Shown piece after piece: positions 26,523 through 36,178 of a stretch of 64,000 bases of DNA. The first letter of the stretch is position 1. The number at the start of each line of letters is the position of its first letter. The position numbers and the translations under genes were made by a program. The notes under the pieces were generated by a model. The model saw only the letters and a program-made list of their open reading frames with translations. It was not told where the DNA came from and ran no database searches. Source of the stretch: Bin87 sp965204905 (lineage in GTDB: Bacteria; Chloroflexota; Dehalococcoidia; Lucifugimonadales; UBA3495); assembly GCA_965204905.1 (NCBI GenBank), contig OZ242042.1:310001-374000 (forward strand), in the 5' to 3' direction.

Positions 26523-27659
26523 ATGGCATCAACCCATAAAGACCCCGTGCTGGTCGTGCTGGAGCTAACTGGGGCCAACGACTATCTCAATACGATTGTT
26601 CCTTATAGCAATCCCCTGTATTGGGATAACCGGCCCAAGGTCCATATCCCTGAAGACCAATTGCTGCCCATAGATGACCAACTGGCATTCCGGGCCGATT
26701 CGGAGCCGTTGAAAGAAATCTACGACCAGGGCAACCTGGCAATCATTCACGGAATCGGATTTGAAAATTCACCCCGTTCGCACTTTCGTGCAATGGACAT
26801 CTGGCATACCTGCGAGCCGGATTCCATCGGTATTAACGGCTGGCTCGCCAAGGTCATCCGGGACTTGGACCCTGTCGGCGAGAACGTGCTGAAGGGAGTT
26901 AACTTGGGCCAGGGCCTGCCTCGGGCGCTGGCCATGAAGGGGGTTCCTGTTACTTCCGTCAACCACCTTCCTTCATACGGTGTACTCTCATCAAATCCGG
27001 GAATCACCTCCGAGCAAGAACGGATCCAGTTGTTGGAGACCTTTGCCCGCATGTACTCTCCCACCATCGGCGCCGGACCGACCATGGATTATCTGGGCCA
27101 GGCAGGACGGGATGCGTTGCGAGGAGCCGACATCATCCGGGTTGCTCCCGAAACCTATTCTTCAAACGTAGAGTACGCCAATAATGCCATCGCGAGGCGC
27201 CTCAGGGACGTGGCCCAGGTGCATCTGGCCGGCCTGGGCACCCAGGTCTTTTACACCTCCCACGGGCCCTTCGACACCCACTACGACCAGCTGGGACCAC
27301 ATGAAAAACTCTGGTCGGAAATTTCCGTTGCCATACGCGACTTCTTCGCCGACCTCCGTGAGCACGACGCCTCAGACGAGGTGGTTGTCATGTTGTTCAG
27401 CGAGTTTGGGCGCCGCGTCCGCGATAACGGCACTGGTACCGACCACGGAGCGGCCGGGGTAGCCTTCGCCATTGGCGACCGGGTGAATGGTGGCATGTAC
27501 GGGACCTATCCGTCGCTGAAACCGGGGGATCTCACTCAGGGAGACCTGGAGCCCAACTATGATTTCCGTGGCTTCTACTCCACTTTGGCGGAAAAGTGGC
27601 TGGGACTCGACCCGGTGCCTATCGTCGGTGGACACTTCGAGCAAATGTCCTTCGTGTAG
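26523..27659 (+). CDS. DUF1501 family protein (alkaline-phosphatase/sulfatase-like fold)
   Basis: A protein of about 378 residues with the DUF1501 features LVVLELTGANDYLNTIVPY, SHFRAMDIWHTCEPD, VFYTSHGPFDTHYDQLGPHE and LFSEFGRRVRDNGTGTDHGA. The His/Asp-rich motifs are those that bind metals in the related sulfatase fold. Many homologues carry a Tat signal; none is present here. AAGGAT lies six bases before ATG 26523; ATG 26517 and 26505 are alternatives. It is the second gene of a likely three-gene operon DUF1800-DUF1501-NHL. Confidence 0.88.
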   Translation: MASTHKDPVLVVLELTGANDYLNTIVPYSNPLYWDNRPKVHIPEDQLLPIDDQLAFRADSEPLKEIYDQGNLAIIHGIGFENSPRSHFRAMDIWHTCEPDSIGINGWLAKVIRDLDPVGENVLKGVNLGQGLPRALAMKGVPVTSVNHLPSYGVLSSNPGITSEQERIQLLETFARMYSPTIGAGPTMDYLGQAGRDALRGADIIRVAPETYSSNVEYANNAIARRLRDVAQVHLAGLGTQVFYTSHGPFDTHYDQLGPHEKLWSEISVAIRDFFADLREHDASDEVVVMLFSEFGRRVRDNGTGTDHGAAGVAFAIGDRVNGGMYGTYPSLKPGDLTQGDLEPNYDFRGFYSTLAEKWLGLDPVPIVGGHFEQMSFV

Positions 27660-27695
27660 CTTCAGTACCTCAAACTAGTTCGCGGGAGAGGGGAT

Positions 27696-28694
27696 ATGCT
27701 GACCACCGTCGCCGCCGGCCGGGTGTATGACTACAGCTACTGCATCGGCATGTACAGTCAGGATGGCCGGGGATTCTGGGCTCCGCAAGATTTCGTCCTG
27801 GGACCGAACGGTCGAATCTATGTGTTGAGCCGCGGTGTGGAACAATTGGGTCAGCGTATCACCAAGATCAACCTTGACCACGAGTTTCAAGGACAGTTCG
27901 GCTCCGTCGGCGAGGGAGACGGGCAAATGGTTTGGCCCCGGTCAATTGATTTGGACCGTACCGGCCGAGTGTTCGTTTCGGACGAGTATCTCAACCGGGT
28001 AACCATTTACAGTGAAGAGGGTAGTTATCGATATCACTGGGGCAGGTCCGGCAGCGGAGACGGGCAGCTGAACGGACCGTCAGGAATTGCTTTCGACTCC
28101 CAGGGAACCGTTTGGGTGGTGGACAGCTTGAATCACCGGGTGCAGAGTTTCAACCAGATCGGTGAGTTTCAGTCCAAGTTCGGGACGCGGGGTGGCGGCG
28201 CCGGAGATCTGGAGATGCCATGGGGCATCTGCATCGACCGTCAGGACAACATCTACGTCGCGGATTGGGGAAACAACCGGGTGCAAAAATTCGCCCCTAC
28301 CGGAGAGTTGCTCGTTACGTTCGAAGGCTCCGGCGCCGGGGTGGGTTCGCTCAAAGGGCCATCCGGTGTAGCTGTGGACTCAGATGGAGATGTTTACGTA
28401 ACTGACTGGGGGAACCACCGAGTCCAGATCTACGCCGCCGACGGCCAATATATTACGGCGCTGGTCGGCGACGCCCAGGAGCCTTCGCCATGGGCCCAGA
28501 CCTACATCGACGCCAATCCGGATATCATCAAAGCCAGGCGGCGGACAGATCTGGAGCCTGAATGGCGGTTCCGGCGGCCAGTGGCTGTCAACGTTGACGC
28601 AGACGACCGGATCATAGTTTTGGAGTCCTACCATCACCGGCTTCAAATCTACAACAAGCTAAAGGATTACGAGGAACCCTCAATAAACTTGTAG
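27696..28694 (+). CDS. NHL-repeat beta-propeller protein
   Basis: The 332 residues are built from about six NHL repeats, such as GPSGIAFDSQGTVWVVDSLN then HRVQSF, PWGICIDRQDNIYVADWGNN then RVQKF, and GPSGVAVDSDGDVYVTDWGN then HRVQIY. The repeats would form a six-bladed propeller. No signal peptide is evident. It starts 36 bp after the DUF1501 gene behind GGGAGAGGGG, so it belongs to the same operon. The role is unknown; NHL propellers usually bind partners or act as lyases of the peptidyl-amidating type. Confidence 0.82.
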   Translation: MLTTVAAGRVYDYSYCIGMYSQDGRGFWAPQDFVLGPNGRIYVLSRGVEQLGQRITKINLDHEFQGQFGSVGEGDGQMVWPRSIDLDRTGRVFVSDEYLNRVTIYSEEGSYRYHWGRSGSGDGQLNGPSGIAFDSQGTVWVVDSLNHRVQSFNQIGEFQSKFGTRGGGAGDLEMPWGICIDRQDNIYVADWGNNRVQKFAPTGELLVTFEGSGAGVGSLKGPSGVAVDSDGDVYVTDWGNHRVQIYAADGQYITALVGDAQEPSPWAQTYIDANPDIIKARRRTDLEPEWRFRRPVAVNVDADDRIIVLESYHHRLQIYNKLKDYEEPSINL

Positions 28695-28716
28695 GCGCCT
28701 GCCCGTCTCCAAATAT

Positions 28717-29967
28717 TTGCCCGTTGCCGGTCACTTTCCCAGTCCGGCCCACCTGGAAGAACGAACTTGGGAAGGCAGCTTTGCCGGACCGACCCGACGA
28801 GACCGCCGGCCGTGCCGGTACTCGGTTTATCTCCCTGACTGGTTGGCCGGCGGGGGTTTCGCGCTTGACGGCGACGCGGCTGCGGACGTAGCCGACGCCG
28901 ACCTGGTGCGGCTGAACACGGCAGCGACCGTCCTGGCCAACACGGAAGCGCTGGTCCGCCTGCTGCTGAGCGCCGAGTCGGTTGCGCCCTCCCACATCGA
29001 GGGTCTGGTGGTGGGCGGAAGGCGGCTACTGCGCGCCGACGCGGCGCGTCAGTTGGGAGTGGAGGTCGGGGACGTTACGGCCGCCGAAATTCTGGCCAAT
29101 ATTGACGCCATGGTCTGGGGAGTGGCGTCGGTGGCCCCGGGCGCACCCATCACTGCTGGCTCGCTGCTGGAGGTGCACCGGCGATTGCTGGCCGGCAGCC
29201 GGCTCGAACGGCACGGCGGCGGTTTGCGCTCGGTGGAGAACTGGATTGGCGGCAGCGGCTACAACCCCTGCTCGGCCGAGTTCGTGCCGCCGCCGCCGGA
29301 AGCGGTACCCGCGTTGCTGGCCGATCTGCTAGACTTCTGCGACGACGACGGGCTGCCTGCTCTGGTTCAGGCGGCTATCGCTCACGCGCAGTTTGAAACC
29401 ATCCACCCCTTCGTGGACGGCAACGGGCGTACCGGACGGGCGCTGATCCACCTGGTGTTGCGCCGTCGCGGCATTGCAGCACACTTTCTGCCCCCGGTTT
29501 CCCTGATTCTGGCCACCTGGGCGGATGACTACATGGCCGGCCTGACCGCCACCCGCTACGTGGGCGAACCCACATCGGAGGTCGCCCACGCTGGCATCAA
29601 CGGTTGGGTGGCGCTTTTTGCCGGAGCCTGCCGTCGGGCGGTGGCCGACGCCAGATGGTTCGAGGAACGGGTCAGCGAGCTTCAGGAAGACTGGCGTGAA
29701 CGCGCGGGCAACCCGCGCCGGGGTTCGGCAACGCGGCTGCTCATCGATGCGCTATCCGCGGCCCCGGGGCTTACGGTGGCCACGGCGGCCGAGCTCGCCG
29801 GCCGCTCATTCCAGGCGACCAACCTGGCCATTGACCGCCTGGTCGATGCCGGAGTACTGGTTCAGGTCAACGTTGGCCGGCGCAACCGTGTCTTCGAGGC
29901 GCCGGAACTGATCGACGCCTTCACGGCGTTGGAACGCCGGATGGCCAGCCCCCGGGCGACACGCTGA
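28717..29967 (+). CDS. Fic domain protein with N-terminal inhibitory motif and C-terminal winged helix
   Basis: A 416-residue Fic protein. The catalytic motif HPFVDGNGRTGRALIH (His near residue 230) is complete, so AMP transfer (or a related nucleotidyl transfer) onto a target hydroxyl is expected. An N-terminal SHIEGL segment (~88-95) matches the class II inhibitory (S/T)xxxE(G/N) helix. After the Fic fold comes a winged-helix-like region (TAAELAGRSFQATNLAIDRL). No antitoxin gene is adjacent, which fits a self-inhibited type. The start is a TTG, because no ATG or GTG with a ribosome site was found, so the N-terminus is uncertain. Confidence 0.87.
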   Translation: MPVAGHFPSPAHLEERTWEGSFAGPTRRDRRPCRYSVYLPDWLAGGGFALDGDAAADVADADLVRLNTAATVLANTEALVRLLLSAESVAPSHIEGLVVGGRRLLRADAARQLGVEVGDVTAAEILANIDAMVWGVASVAPGAPITAGSLLEVHRRLLAGSRLERHGGGLRSVENWIGGSGYNPCSAEFVPPPPEAVPALLADLLDFCDDDGLPALVQAAIAHAQFETIHPFVDGNGRTGRALIHLVLRRRGIAAHFLPPVSLILATWADDYMAGLTATRYVGEPTSEVAHAGINGWVALFAGACRRAVADARWFEERVSELQEDWRERAGNPRRGSATRLLIDALSAAPGLTVATAAELAGRSFQATNLAIDRLVDAGVLVQVNVGRRNRVFEAPELIDAFTALERRMASPRATR

Positions 29968-30127
29968 CCTCCCAGCCGACCCGCGACGTGCCGCGGCGGC
30001 AACCGGTTTTCTCCTTTGACGGCCAGACGAAACCCGAGATCCCAGGGGTCCACGGCACTCGAACGTTTCATGGTCGGATCTCGGCAACTTTCGTCGCTTC
30101 ATGTCGGCACATTCGGGCGACTCTGCA

Positions 30128-31093
30128 TCAAGAGCTTCTCTCCTGATACGCGTCGGACCGAAGTCCTCTGGCACGGACCGGCATCACGCGCCCGTCCACT
30201 ACCGCCAACCCCGCTGCCAACAAAGCGACCCCAATGAAGTAACGAGGGTCCAGCCTTTCACCCGGAACCGTCACTCCCAGCAGCAAGGCTGTGGCCGGCA
30301 TGAGCAGGGTCACCAGCATCGAGTTGGCGGCCCCCGCCGAAGCCAGTATCCGGAAATAGATTATGCTCGCCAGCGCCGCTGACAGCAAAGACATCCCGGC
30401 GACCGCTGCTCCCGTCTCCCAGCCCGGCAGCGGCAGAGTCCAGGGATGTTCCATCGCCAGAGCAAATGGAACGATCAGCAGGGTCGCGCCGGTCAGCTGC
30501 CCGGTTGAAGCCACCAACGGGCTGATCCCAATTGCCTTGAAACGCGGGCCGGAGAATCGATGTCCGAAGACTGCGGCGAAGGCGTAGGACCAGGTTGCAG
30601 CCAACACCGCCAACTCGCCAGCGAACGCGGAGCCCAGACACTCCAAAACGTCTATCCCGATGATCAGCACCGCGCCCGCGAAAGCTATGCCGACGCCGAC
30701 CATGCGGCTCCTCGTCATACGCTCATCGTGCGTGAAAAAGTGGGCGACAATGGTGGTGGAAAATGGGGTCGTCGCGTTGAAGATCGAGGCCAAACCGCTG
30801 TCGATCCGCGTCTGCCCCCAGGCGATCAACGCAAAAGGGATGGCGAGATTCAGCAACCCCATTATCAGAAAGTCGCGCCACAGGGCCGGTGCGGACGGAA
30901 TGTTAATCTTCATTGCCCGCAGCAGCAGGTTCATTGCCAGCGCCGCCAAACCTATCCGCAGGGAGGCGGTGGTGATCGGCGGCAACTCATCAACCGCAAT
31001 GGCGACGAAGAAAAATGACCCTCCCCAAAGGCCGGACAGGGCCAACAGCATAGCCCAATCCCCGGGAGTCATCGAATGATTGACCGTGGTCAA
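30128..31093 (-). CDS. EamA/DMT-family transporter
   Basis: A 321-residue membrane protein with about ten hydrophobic helices in two five-helix halves. The first half begins WAMLLALSGLWGGSFFFVAI and the second includes LAVLAATWSYAFAAVFGHRF; both are typical of EamA domains. Members export amino acids, metabolites or drugs; the substrate is not deducible. It begins 46 bp downstream of the XRE-membrane regulator gene on the same strand, so the two may be co-transcribed. Confidence 0.85.
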   Translation of the reverse strand: MTTVNHSMTPGDWAMLLALSGLWGGSFFFVAIAVDELPPITTASLRIGLAALAMNLLLRAMKINIPSAPALWRDFLIMGLLNLAIPFALIAWGQTRIDSGLASIFNATTPFSTTIVAHFFTHDERMTRSRMVGVGIAFAGAVLIIGIDVLECLGSAFAGELAVLAATWSYAFAAVFGHRFSGPRFKAIGISPLVASTGQLTGATLLIVPFALAMEHPWTLPLPGWETGAAVAGMSLLSAALASIIYFRILASAGAANSMLVTLLMPATALLLGVTVPGERLDPRYFIGVALLAAGLAVVDGRVMPVRARGLRSDAYQERSS

Positions 31094-31139
31094 GGCAAAG
31101 GACCTGCCCTGATACCGGCGGGTTGCGGATAGGCCGTCA

Positions 31140-32483
31140 TCAAGCTTTACCGTCCGCCGCCGCTCCGCCGTCCCCCATCCGGTGGACTTCCATGAACAGC
31201 CGGCCGCCCACCACGCACGCCATGTAGATCAGCAGGAACATGGCGTGCCACATGTAGCCCAGGTTCAGCCGCTCCAACGCTTCCGCCCTGGTGTATCCCA
31301 GGGCGTCGAAATCCAGTTCCCACGACCTCACCAGGTTGTGGTCCGGCAGCACCGACGGAAAGTCCGGCGACAGATATATCGCCATGATGACCGCAATTCC
31401 CACTGTCGCAGACACGCACGCTGCCACCAACAGGGCCTGAAACAACGCCCGCCGGTCCCGTTCCGTAAATGAAACCCTGGTGTCCCGAAAAACCAGGAGC
31501 AGGGAGAAGGCCATGGGAAGCGCGGCGAACACCACTGCAAGCTGGACTGTGACGGAGAAGTTAGTAATCAACACGACGACGATGTAAACCACACCCAGGG
31601 GAGGACAGGTGACCGCGGCAGCGTTGGTCACGGTGCCTCCCATCGCGGTGCCATTGCGGTACCTCCATCTCCACAGCAGGTGAAACAACAGCCCCGCCAT
31701 CCACGACAACACGAGGTTCACCAGCAGCGCCATCAGGTACGGCAGCATCGTCCCACCCCAGCCCGGTATCAAGTGGAAGTTGTAATGATCCAACCCCAAC
31801 GGGCCAAACTGTAGCAGCGGCGTGGTCAGCACGAAGAAAACCGACACCCAGTAGAACTCCCTGAGGCCGGCGGCCTTGTCCTCGAAGATGAACCCCTGTC
31901 CCAGCACCACCAGGAGCGCAAACGCCACGCAGATCATAGGCATCCAGTTGTGGTTCCACCCCAGCAATGACAGCCCATAGTGGAAACCGGTAATCAGCGC
32001 CGCCAGCGGCAGGAACCGGAGCGCGAAAAACCGGCCCATCTCCAGGGACAGCCCGCGTCCTTGCACTGGGTCCGCCTTACCAGGTTTCTGCGCCGTCGTA
32101 TCACTCTCCTCAAACCCTTCGGCAGAGGCGGAATCCGCACCCGGCTCCCCCGCCTCGGGTTGGTTTGATTCAGCCGGATTACCTTCGCTAAGCCCAGCCA
32201 ACAACAGCATGCCCTCGACCTCGTTGTCGGTCAGGTTGAGTGCTTTCCCGAAGACAACCAGCCGCGCGACGGTAGGACGGGTGGCCCCCGACTCCCAACG
32301 CGACACCGTGGTGTGGCTGAAGCGCTGGGAATAGTTCGCGTCCACGTCGGCCATCCTCCTGAGGAGTTCCTCCTGGGAAATCCCCTTCAGGCCGATGGAC
32401 GGCACAAAGGATTCCCGGTAGGCCTTCATCAGTAGTCCCACCTGAGCCGCCCTGACACGTTGCGCATCCCGTTGCAATGCCAT
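31140..32483 (-). CDS. XRE-type DNA-binding domain fused to a multi-pass membrane domain
   Basis: A 447-residue protein. Residues ~8-85 form an XRE/Cro helix-turn-helix (ISQEELLRRMADVD, then FSHTTVSRWESGATRPTVAR). A low-complexity acidic linker (~95-130) follows. The rest has about eight hydrophobic segments, for example FFALRFLPLAALITGFHYGL and MFLLIYMACVVGGRLFMEVH. This suggests a membrane-held one-component regulator, a form seldom described for XRE proteins. It is divergent from the large secreted repeat protein, with a 14-bp palindrome between them. The ATG at 32483 is chosen because the helix-turn-helix begins soon after; its ribosome site is weak. Confidence 0.75.
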   Translation of the reverse strand: MALQRDAQRVRAAQVGLLMKAYRESFVPSIGLKGISQEELLRRMADVDANYSQRFSHTTVSRWESGATRPTVARLVVFGKALNLTDNEVEGMLLLAGLSEGNPAESNQPEAGEPGADSASAEGFEESDTTAQKPGKADPVQGRGLSLEMGRFFALRFLPLAALITGFHYGLSLLGWNHNWMPMICVAFALLVVLGQGFIFEDKAAGLREFYWVSVFFVLTTPLLQFGPLGLDHYNFHLIPGWGGTMLPYLMALLVNLVLSWMAGLLFHLLWRWRYRNGTAMGGTVTNAAAVTCPPLGVVYIVVVLITNFSVTVQLAVVFAALPMAFSLLLVFRDTRVSFTERDRRALFQALLVAACVSATVGIAVIMAIYLSPDFPSVLPDHNLVRSWELDFDALGYTRAEALERLNLGYMWHAMFLLIYMACVVGGRLFMEVHRMGDGGAAADGKA

Positions 32484-32631
32484 GTTCTTGCACCGATAGG
32501 GTGTCCGCACACCGCTCTCGCGATTGCGGCGCACAATTCTAGCCGTACACCTATCGAAAGAACACCGCCGGCTGCTTCGCCAATTTCAGGCTCCAAACTG
32601 AACCACGCCAGGGCGAGGCCGTATCACGAAA

Positions 32632-32645
32632 ATGCACATGTGCAT
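32632..32645. promoter_or_regulatory. Perfect 14-bp palindrome, possible operator
   Basis: ATGCACATGTGCAT lies in the 263-bp gap between the XRE-membrane regulator and the secreted repeat protein. It would be a natural binding site for the regulator's helix-turn-helix domain. No second copy was found by eye. Confidence 0.45.
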
Positions 32646-32746
32646 AACGGCCAAAGCACAGAGAGCCAAGCCCGGTTCGGGGATAATGCGGCGCCGGCGA
32701 AATCGGCTCACCGGATGCCCAATAACTTCAGTGGAGGACTCTGATC

Positions 32747-35700
32747 TTGATTTCCAACAGGTTGCTACCGGCGAAACGTTCGGCCTGGATGGTTCTCGTG
32801 ATTTTGGCCGTCGTCGTCGCGATGGCAGCACAATCCCCGTCCCCGGCATTGGCCTACACCAAAGCTCTCGACATCGAATGCAACGAAAACCCGGTCGGCG
32901 AGGGCGACACCTACCGGCTGCACATGGTCAAGTCTGGCGGTGTTTCCGGAAAGCCGATATCGTTTCGAAAGGAAACGATGAAGGTGTACTGGGCCACGGA
33001 GCCCGATACCGCCGACGCATCCGACTACGCCGCGCTCCATCACGAAGGACAGGCCAGCAACAGCTTCCAGAGCTGGAACGGCCGGATGGGTCGTACCTTC
33101 TACACCACCGAGGATAGCCTCTCCGAGTTCAAGGAACAGTTCACCGTCGTCGCTGAGAACGCCGACGAAGACGGGACCGGCGGGGAATGTGTAATCGAGA
33201 TCGTTGACGACGACGGGCCGGGTTCGTACCTCACCCGAATCAGCGCGCTTCCCTCCGACGGCACGTTCGGACGGGGCGACATCATCGACTTCCATCTGCA
33301 CTTCACGGAAGATGTGCTGGTTACCGGCGGGACGCCTACCCTGGGCCTGCACGTGGGAGAAGGCACAGCGGACGAACCCAACCGCTACGCCACCTATCAC
33401 TTCGGATCCGGATACTCGACGCTGTTTTTCCGGTACCGCGTCGGATCCGGGGACCTTGACCCGGACGGCATTTCCGTTCCGTCGGGCGCGTTCGGCGGCA
33501 CCGGGGAAATCGTGGCGAAGCGGATTGGCGCCGAATTGAACCAGAACTACCACGGACTGGCCGGCGGCCCCCGACAAAAGGTGCTCGGCCAAACGCGTGT
33601 CACGAACGTGCGGATGGCATCCACTCCGGAGCGCGGCGATACCTACCGGCGCGGAGAGGACATCGAGGTAGCAGTTCGCTTCAGCGATGAGGTTCAGGTC
33701 AATGGGTCCGTGTATCTGAGGTTGAAAGTCGGCGACGGCCCCGGTTTCCTGAAGCAGGCCCCGTACCATCGCGGGTCAGGCACCAACACCCTGGTTTTCA
33801 AATACACGGTCAACGCGGTGGATCTTGATTCCACCGGCATCACGATAGCCCCCGGGGTCAGCGATTCCGGCGAGCGCAACGGCATCCTGGGGTCCGGTTC
33901 GGTCGTGTACGTACAAGGCGGTCACGAGCACCCAGTACATATCTCCTATAACGCGTTGATTGACCAGGGTAATCACAAAGTGGACGGCAGGACCTACATT
34001 AAGAGCGTCGCCATAACTTCGGAGCCGAACGACGACGACCACTACACGGCTGGGGAGGAAATCCTAATCGACCTGACTTTCGACCGTGCGGTTTCCATAG
34101 AACCGGAACTCGGTATCACCATCAAGGTTGGGGACAAAAAGAAACGCGCACGATATCACAGCGGCTCTTCCACAGATACGCTGGTGTTCCGATATGAGGT
34201 TGACGACGACGACGTGGACCACGATGGCATATCGGTGCCGCAGCAGAACGGTTTCAAAGGCAGCGGGCATGTGTGGGAAACCGACACCAGTTTCCGAGTC
34301 AACGAGCTCATTCCGCGTCTTCGGCACCAGACGGAACACCGGGTCAACGGCGTCCTGCCCACCGTTGTCGCCAGCGAGATTATTTCGGACCCAGCCAGTG
34401 GCGACGTGTACAGATATGGCGAAACCATAGAGACCGCGCTGGAGTTCGACCAAGCGGTGGACGTTGTAGGCCAGCCGTCGATCACCATACTGATGGATGG
34501 CAGCGACAATCCCGAGCGCAGCGCCATATACAGCCGGGGGTCTGGCACGGACACCCTGATCTTCGCCTACACGGTGCAGTCTGCGGACCTGGACCTTGAC
34601 GGCGTCGCGCTACCCGAACGGGACCAGGACGGATTTGGACCGATGAGCGCTCACGTTTACCAGGCGAACACCGAAAACGCCGTCTCCGGGCACATTGTCG
34701 GCTTCGACGACGCGACTGGTCATCAGGTCGATGGACGTCCCCGGGTAACCGACGTAGCCGTGACCTCCACCCCGGCCTCGGGAGGCGTATATCGTGCCGG
34801 GGAGACAGTTTCGGTTTCGCTCACCTACGACCGCCCGGTGCTCGTCGAGGATACGCCGTCCCTTGCCCTGGAGATCGGCGACCACCACGTTGAGGCAACC
34901 TACCGCGGCGGTTCAGGGACGAACACCATCGAGTTCGCATACGACGTTCAGACCCATGACCATGATGTGGACGGCTTCGCCCTGCCCGCAGGAGAAGGCC
35001 AAAGTTTCCACGACGGCAGCATTTTCTCGTCAGGACGAGGAATCGAACTGGAGGCAACGTACCCTGGGCTTGCGAGCCAGGTATCCCACAAAATCGCCGG
35101 ACAAGTGTACGTGACCGAAGTCTCCATGGGTTCTGCTCCAGGAGACGACGACACCTACGAGCCGGGGGACGTCATCCGGGTGTTGGTCCGGTTTGATGCA
35201 GAAGTCACGGTGACCGGAACGCCGCAACTGACCCTGAACCTGGGCGGTTCCACCGTGGCGGCGGACTTCCAGGGTATTCAAAACCAGGGCGACTCTGCTT
35301 TACCCTCCACCGGGGAGGTCCTGGCCTTCGGGTACACGGTGCAGGATGGCGACGCAGACGCCAACGGCATCGCAGTCGTGGCGAATTCGCTGAACCTGCA
35401 CGGCGGCTCCATCCTGGATACCGCTGGCAACCAGGTCCTCCTGCGCCACGACGCAGTCACGTTCGATGGCCATTTGGTGGGCGTGGTGCCCCCCGTTTTG
35501 ATCAGCGCGGAGACGTCCCAGGACGGCCAGGAGGTAGCCCTTACCTTCAGTGAAAGCGTCCACGTTCGCCCCGACATCCGCACCCTGAGCGCTTTCTCCG
35601 GCGTTGCCCTGAGTTCCTATCCGAGGATTTTGATCGACGTTTTCGTCGATGGACACCGGGCCTACACCCATGGGCCGACGTTCTCCGGCGCAGAAATGGT

Positions 35701-36178
35701 CATCAAGATGGACACGTTCATCAGGCCGGGCCAGCAGGCCACCGTCAGCCACGACGACGTGTTCGCCAGGGACCTGCCCGGAATACTGGTCGATGATGAC
35801 GGGAACGCCCTGATGCACTTCGACGAGCAGGCGGTCTCCAACCTCTCAACGCTGAGCGCAGACGCATCTGAATTGTTGCCGGTCCTCAGCGCGTACAGCC
35901 TTACTATTGCCGAGGGCGGCACCGGTTCTTACAGCGTCGCACTGGGTTCCCAGCCTGATGAGAACGTTGTGGTCAAGCTGTCGATTTCGCCGACCGGCCA
36001 TCTCACGGCCAGTGCGCAGGAGCTCACGTTCACGCCGGAAAACTGGGGCAGCCCGCAAACGGTCACGCTGACCGCCGGAACGGACGACGATGATCTCAAC
36101 TTCTGGCAGGAAATCCTCCACACCTCCGATACGGAAGGATTCGTGGTCGGACACGTCAAGGTACTCGTCGAAGATTGA
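32747..36178 (+). CDS. Large secreted repeat protein with Ig/SwmB-like and Calx-beta-like domains
   Basis: The 1143-residue protein starts at TTG 32747 behind GGAGG. A Sec signal peptide runs to about residue 37 (AWMVLVILAVVVAMAA, cut after ALA). An N-terminal Calx-beta-like domain comes next. Then six tandem units of about 123 residues start near 33226, 33597, 33997, 34367, 34741 and 35107, each of the type GGVYRAGETVSVSLTYDRPV followed by YRGGSGTNTIEFAY and VDGFALP. A SwmB-like unit (VALTFSESVHV, ~35494) and a final LTFTPENWGSPQTVTLTAGT domain complete it. Acidic loops suggest Ca2+ binding. There is no sorting signal or anchor. It is probably a surface or extracellular adhesin-like protein. 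Confidence 0.8.
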   Translation: MISNRLLPAKRSAWMVLVILAVVVAMAAQSPSPALAYTKALDIECNENPVGEGDTYRLHMVKSGGVSGKPISFRKETMKVYWATEPDTADASDYAALHHEGQASNSFQSWNGRMGRTFYTTEDSLSEFKEQFTVVAENADEDGTGGECVIEIVDDDGPGSYLTRISALPSDGTFGRGDIIDFHLHFTEDVLVTGGTPTLGLHVGEGTADEPNRYATYHFGSGYSTLFFRYRVGSGDLDPDGISVPSGAFGGTGEIVAKRIGAELNQNYHGLAGGPRQKVLGQTRVTNVRMASTPERGDTYRRGEDIEVAVRFSDEVQVNGSVYLRLKVGDGPGFLKQAPYHRGSGTNTLVFKYTVNAVDLDSTGITIAPGVSDSGERNGILGSGSVVYVQGGHEHPVHISYNALIDQGNHKVDGRTYIKSVAITSEPNDDDHYTAGEEILIDLTFDRAVSIEPELGITIKVGDKKKRARYHSGSSTDTLVFRYEVDDDDVDHDGISVPQQNGFKGSGHVWETDTSFRVNELIPRLRHQTEHRVNGVLPTVVASEIISDPASGDVYRYGETIETALEFDQAVDVVGQPSITILMDGSDNPERSAIYSRGSGTDTLIFAYTVQSADLDLDGVALPERDQDGFGPMSAHVYQANTENAVSGHIVGFDDATGHQVDGRPRVTDVAVTSTPASGGVYRAGETVSVSLTYDRPVLVEDTPSLALEIGDHHVEATYRGGSGTNTIEFAYDVQTHDHDVDGFALPAGEGQSFHDGSIFSSGRGIELEATYPGLASQVSHKIAGQVYVTEVSMGSAPGDDDTYEPGDVIRVLVRFDAEVTVTGTPQLTLNLGGSTVAADFQGIQNQGDSALPSTGEVLAFGYTVQDGDADANGIAVVANSLNLHGGSILDTAGNQVLLRHDAVTFDGHLVGVVPPVLISAETSQDGQEVALTFSESVHVRPDIRTLSAFSGVALSSYPRILIDVFVDGHRAYTHGPTFSGAEMVIKMDTFIRPGQQATVSHDDVFARDLPGILVDDDGNALMHFDEQAVSNLSTLSADASELLPVLSAYSLTIAEGGTGSYSVALGSQPDENVVVKLSISPTGHLTASAQELTFTPENWGSPQTVTLTAGTDDDDLNFWQEILHTSDTEGFVVGHVKVLVED

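Noticed and set aside
32765..33769. 334-codon frame antisense to the secreted repeat protein
   Set aside because: It mirrors the repeat-protein codons; the plus strand has signal peptide, repeats and ribosome site.
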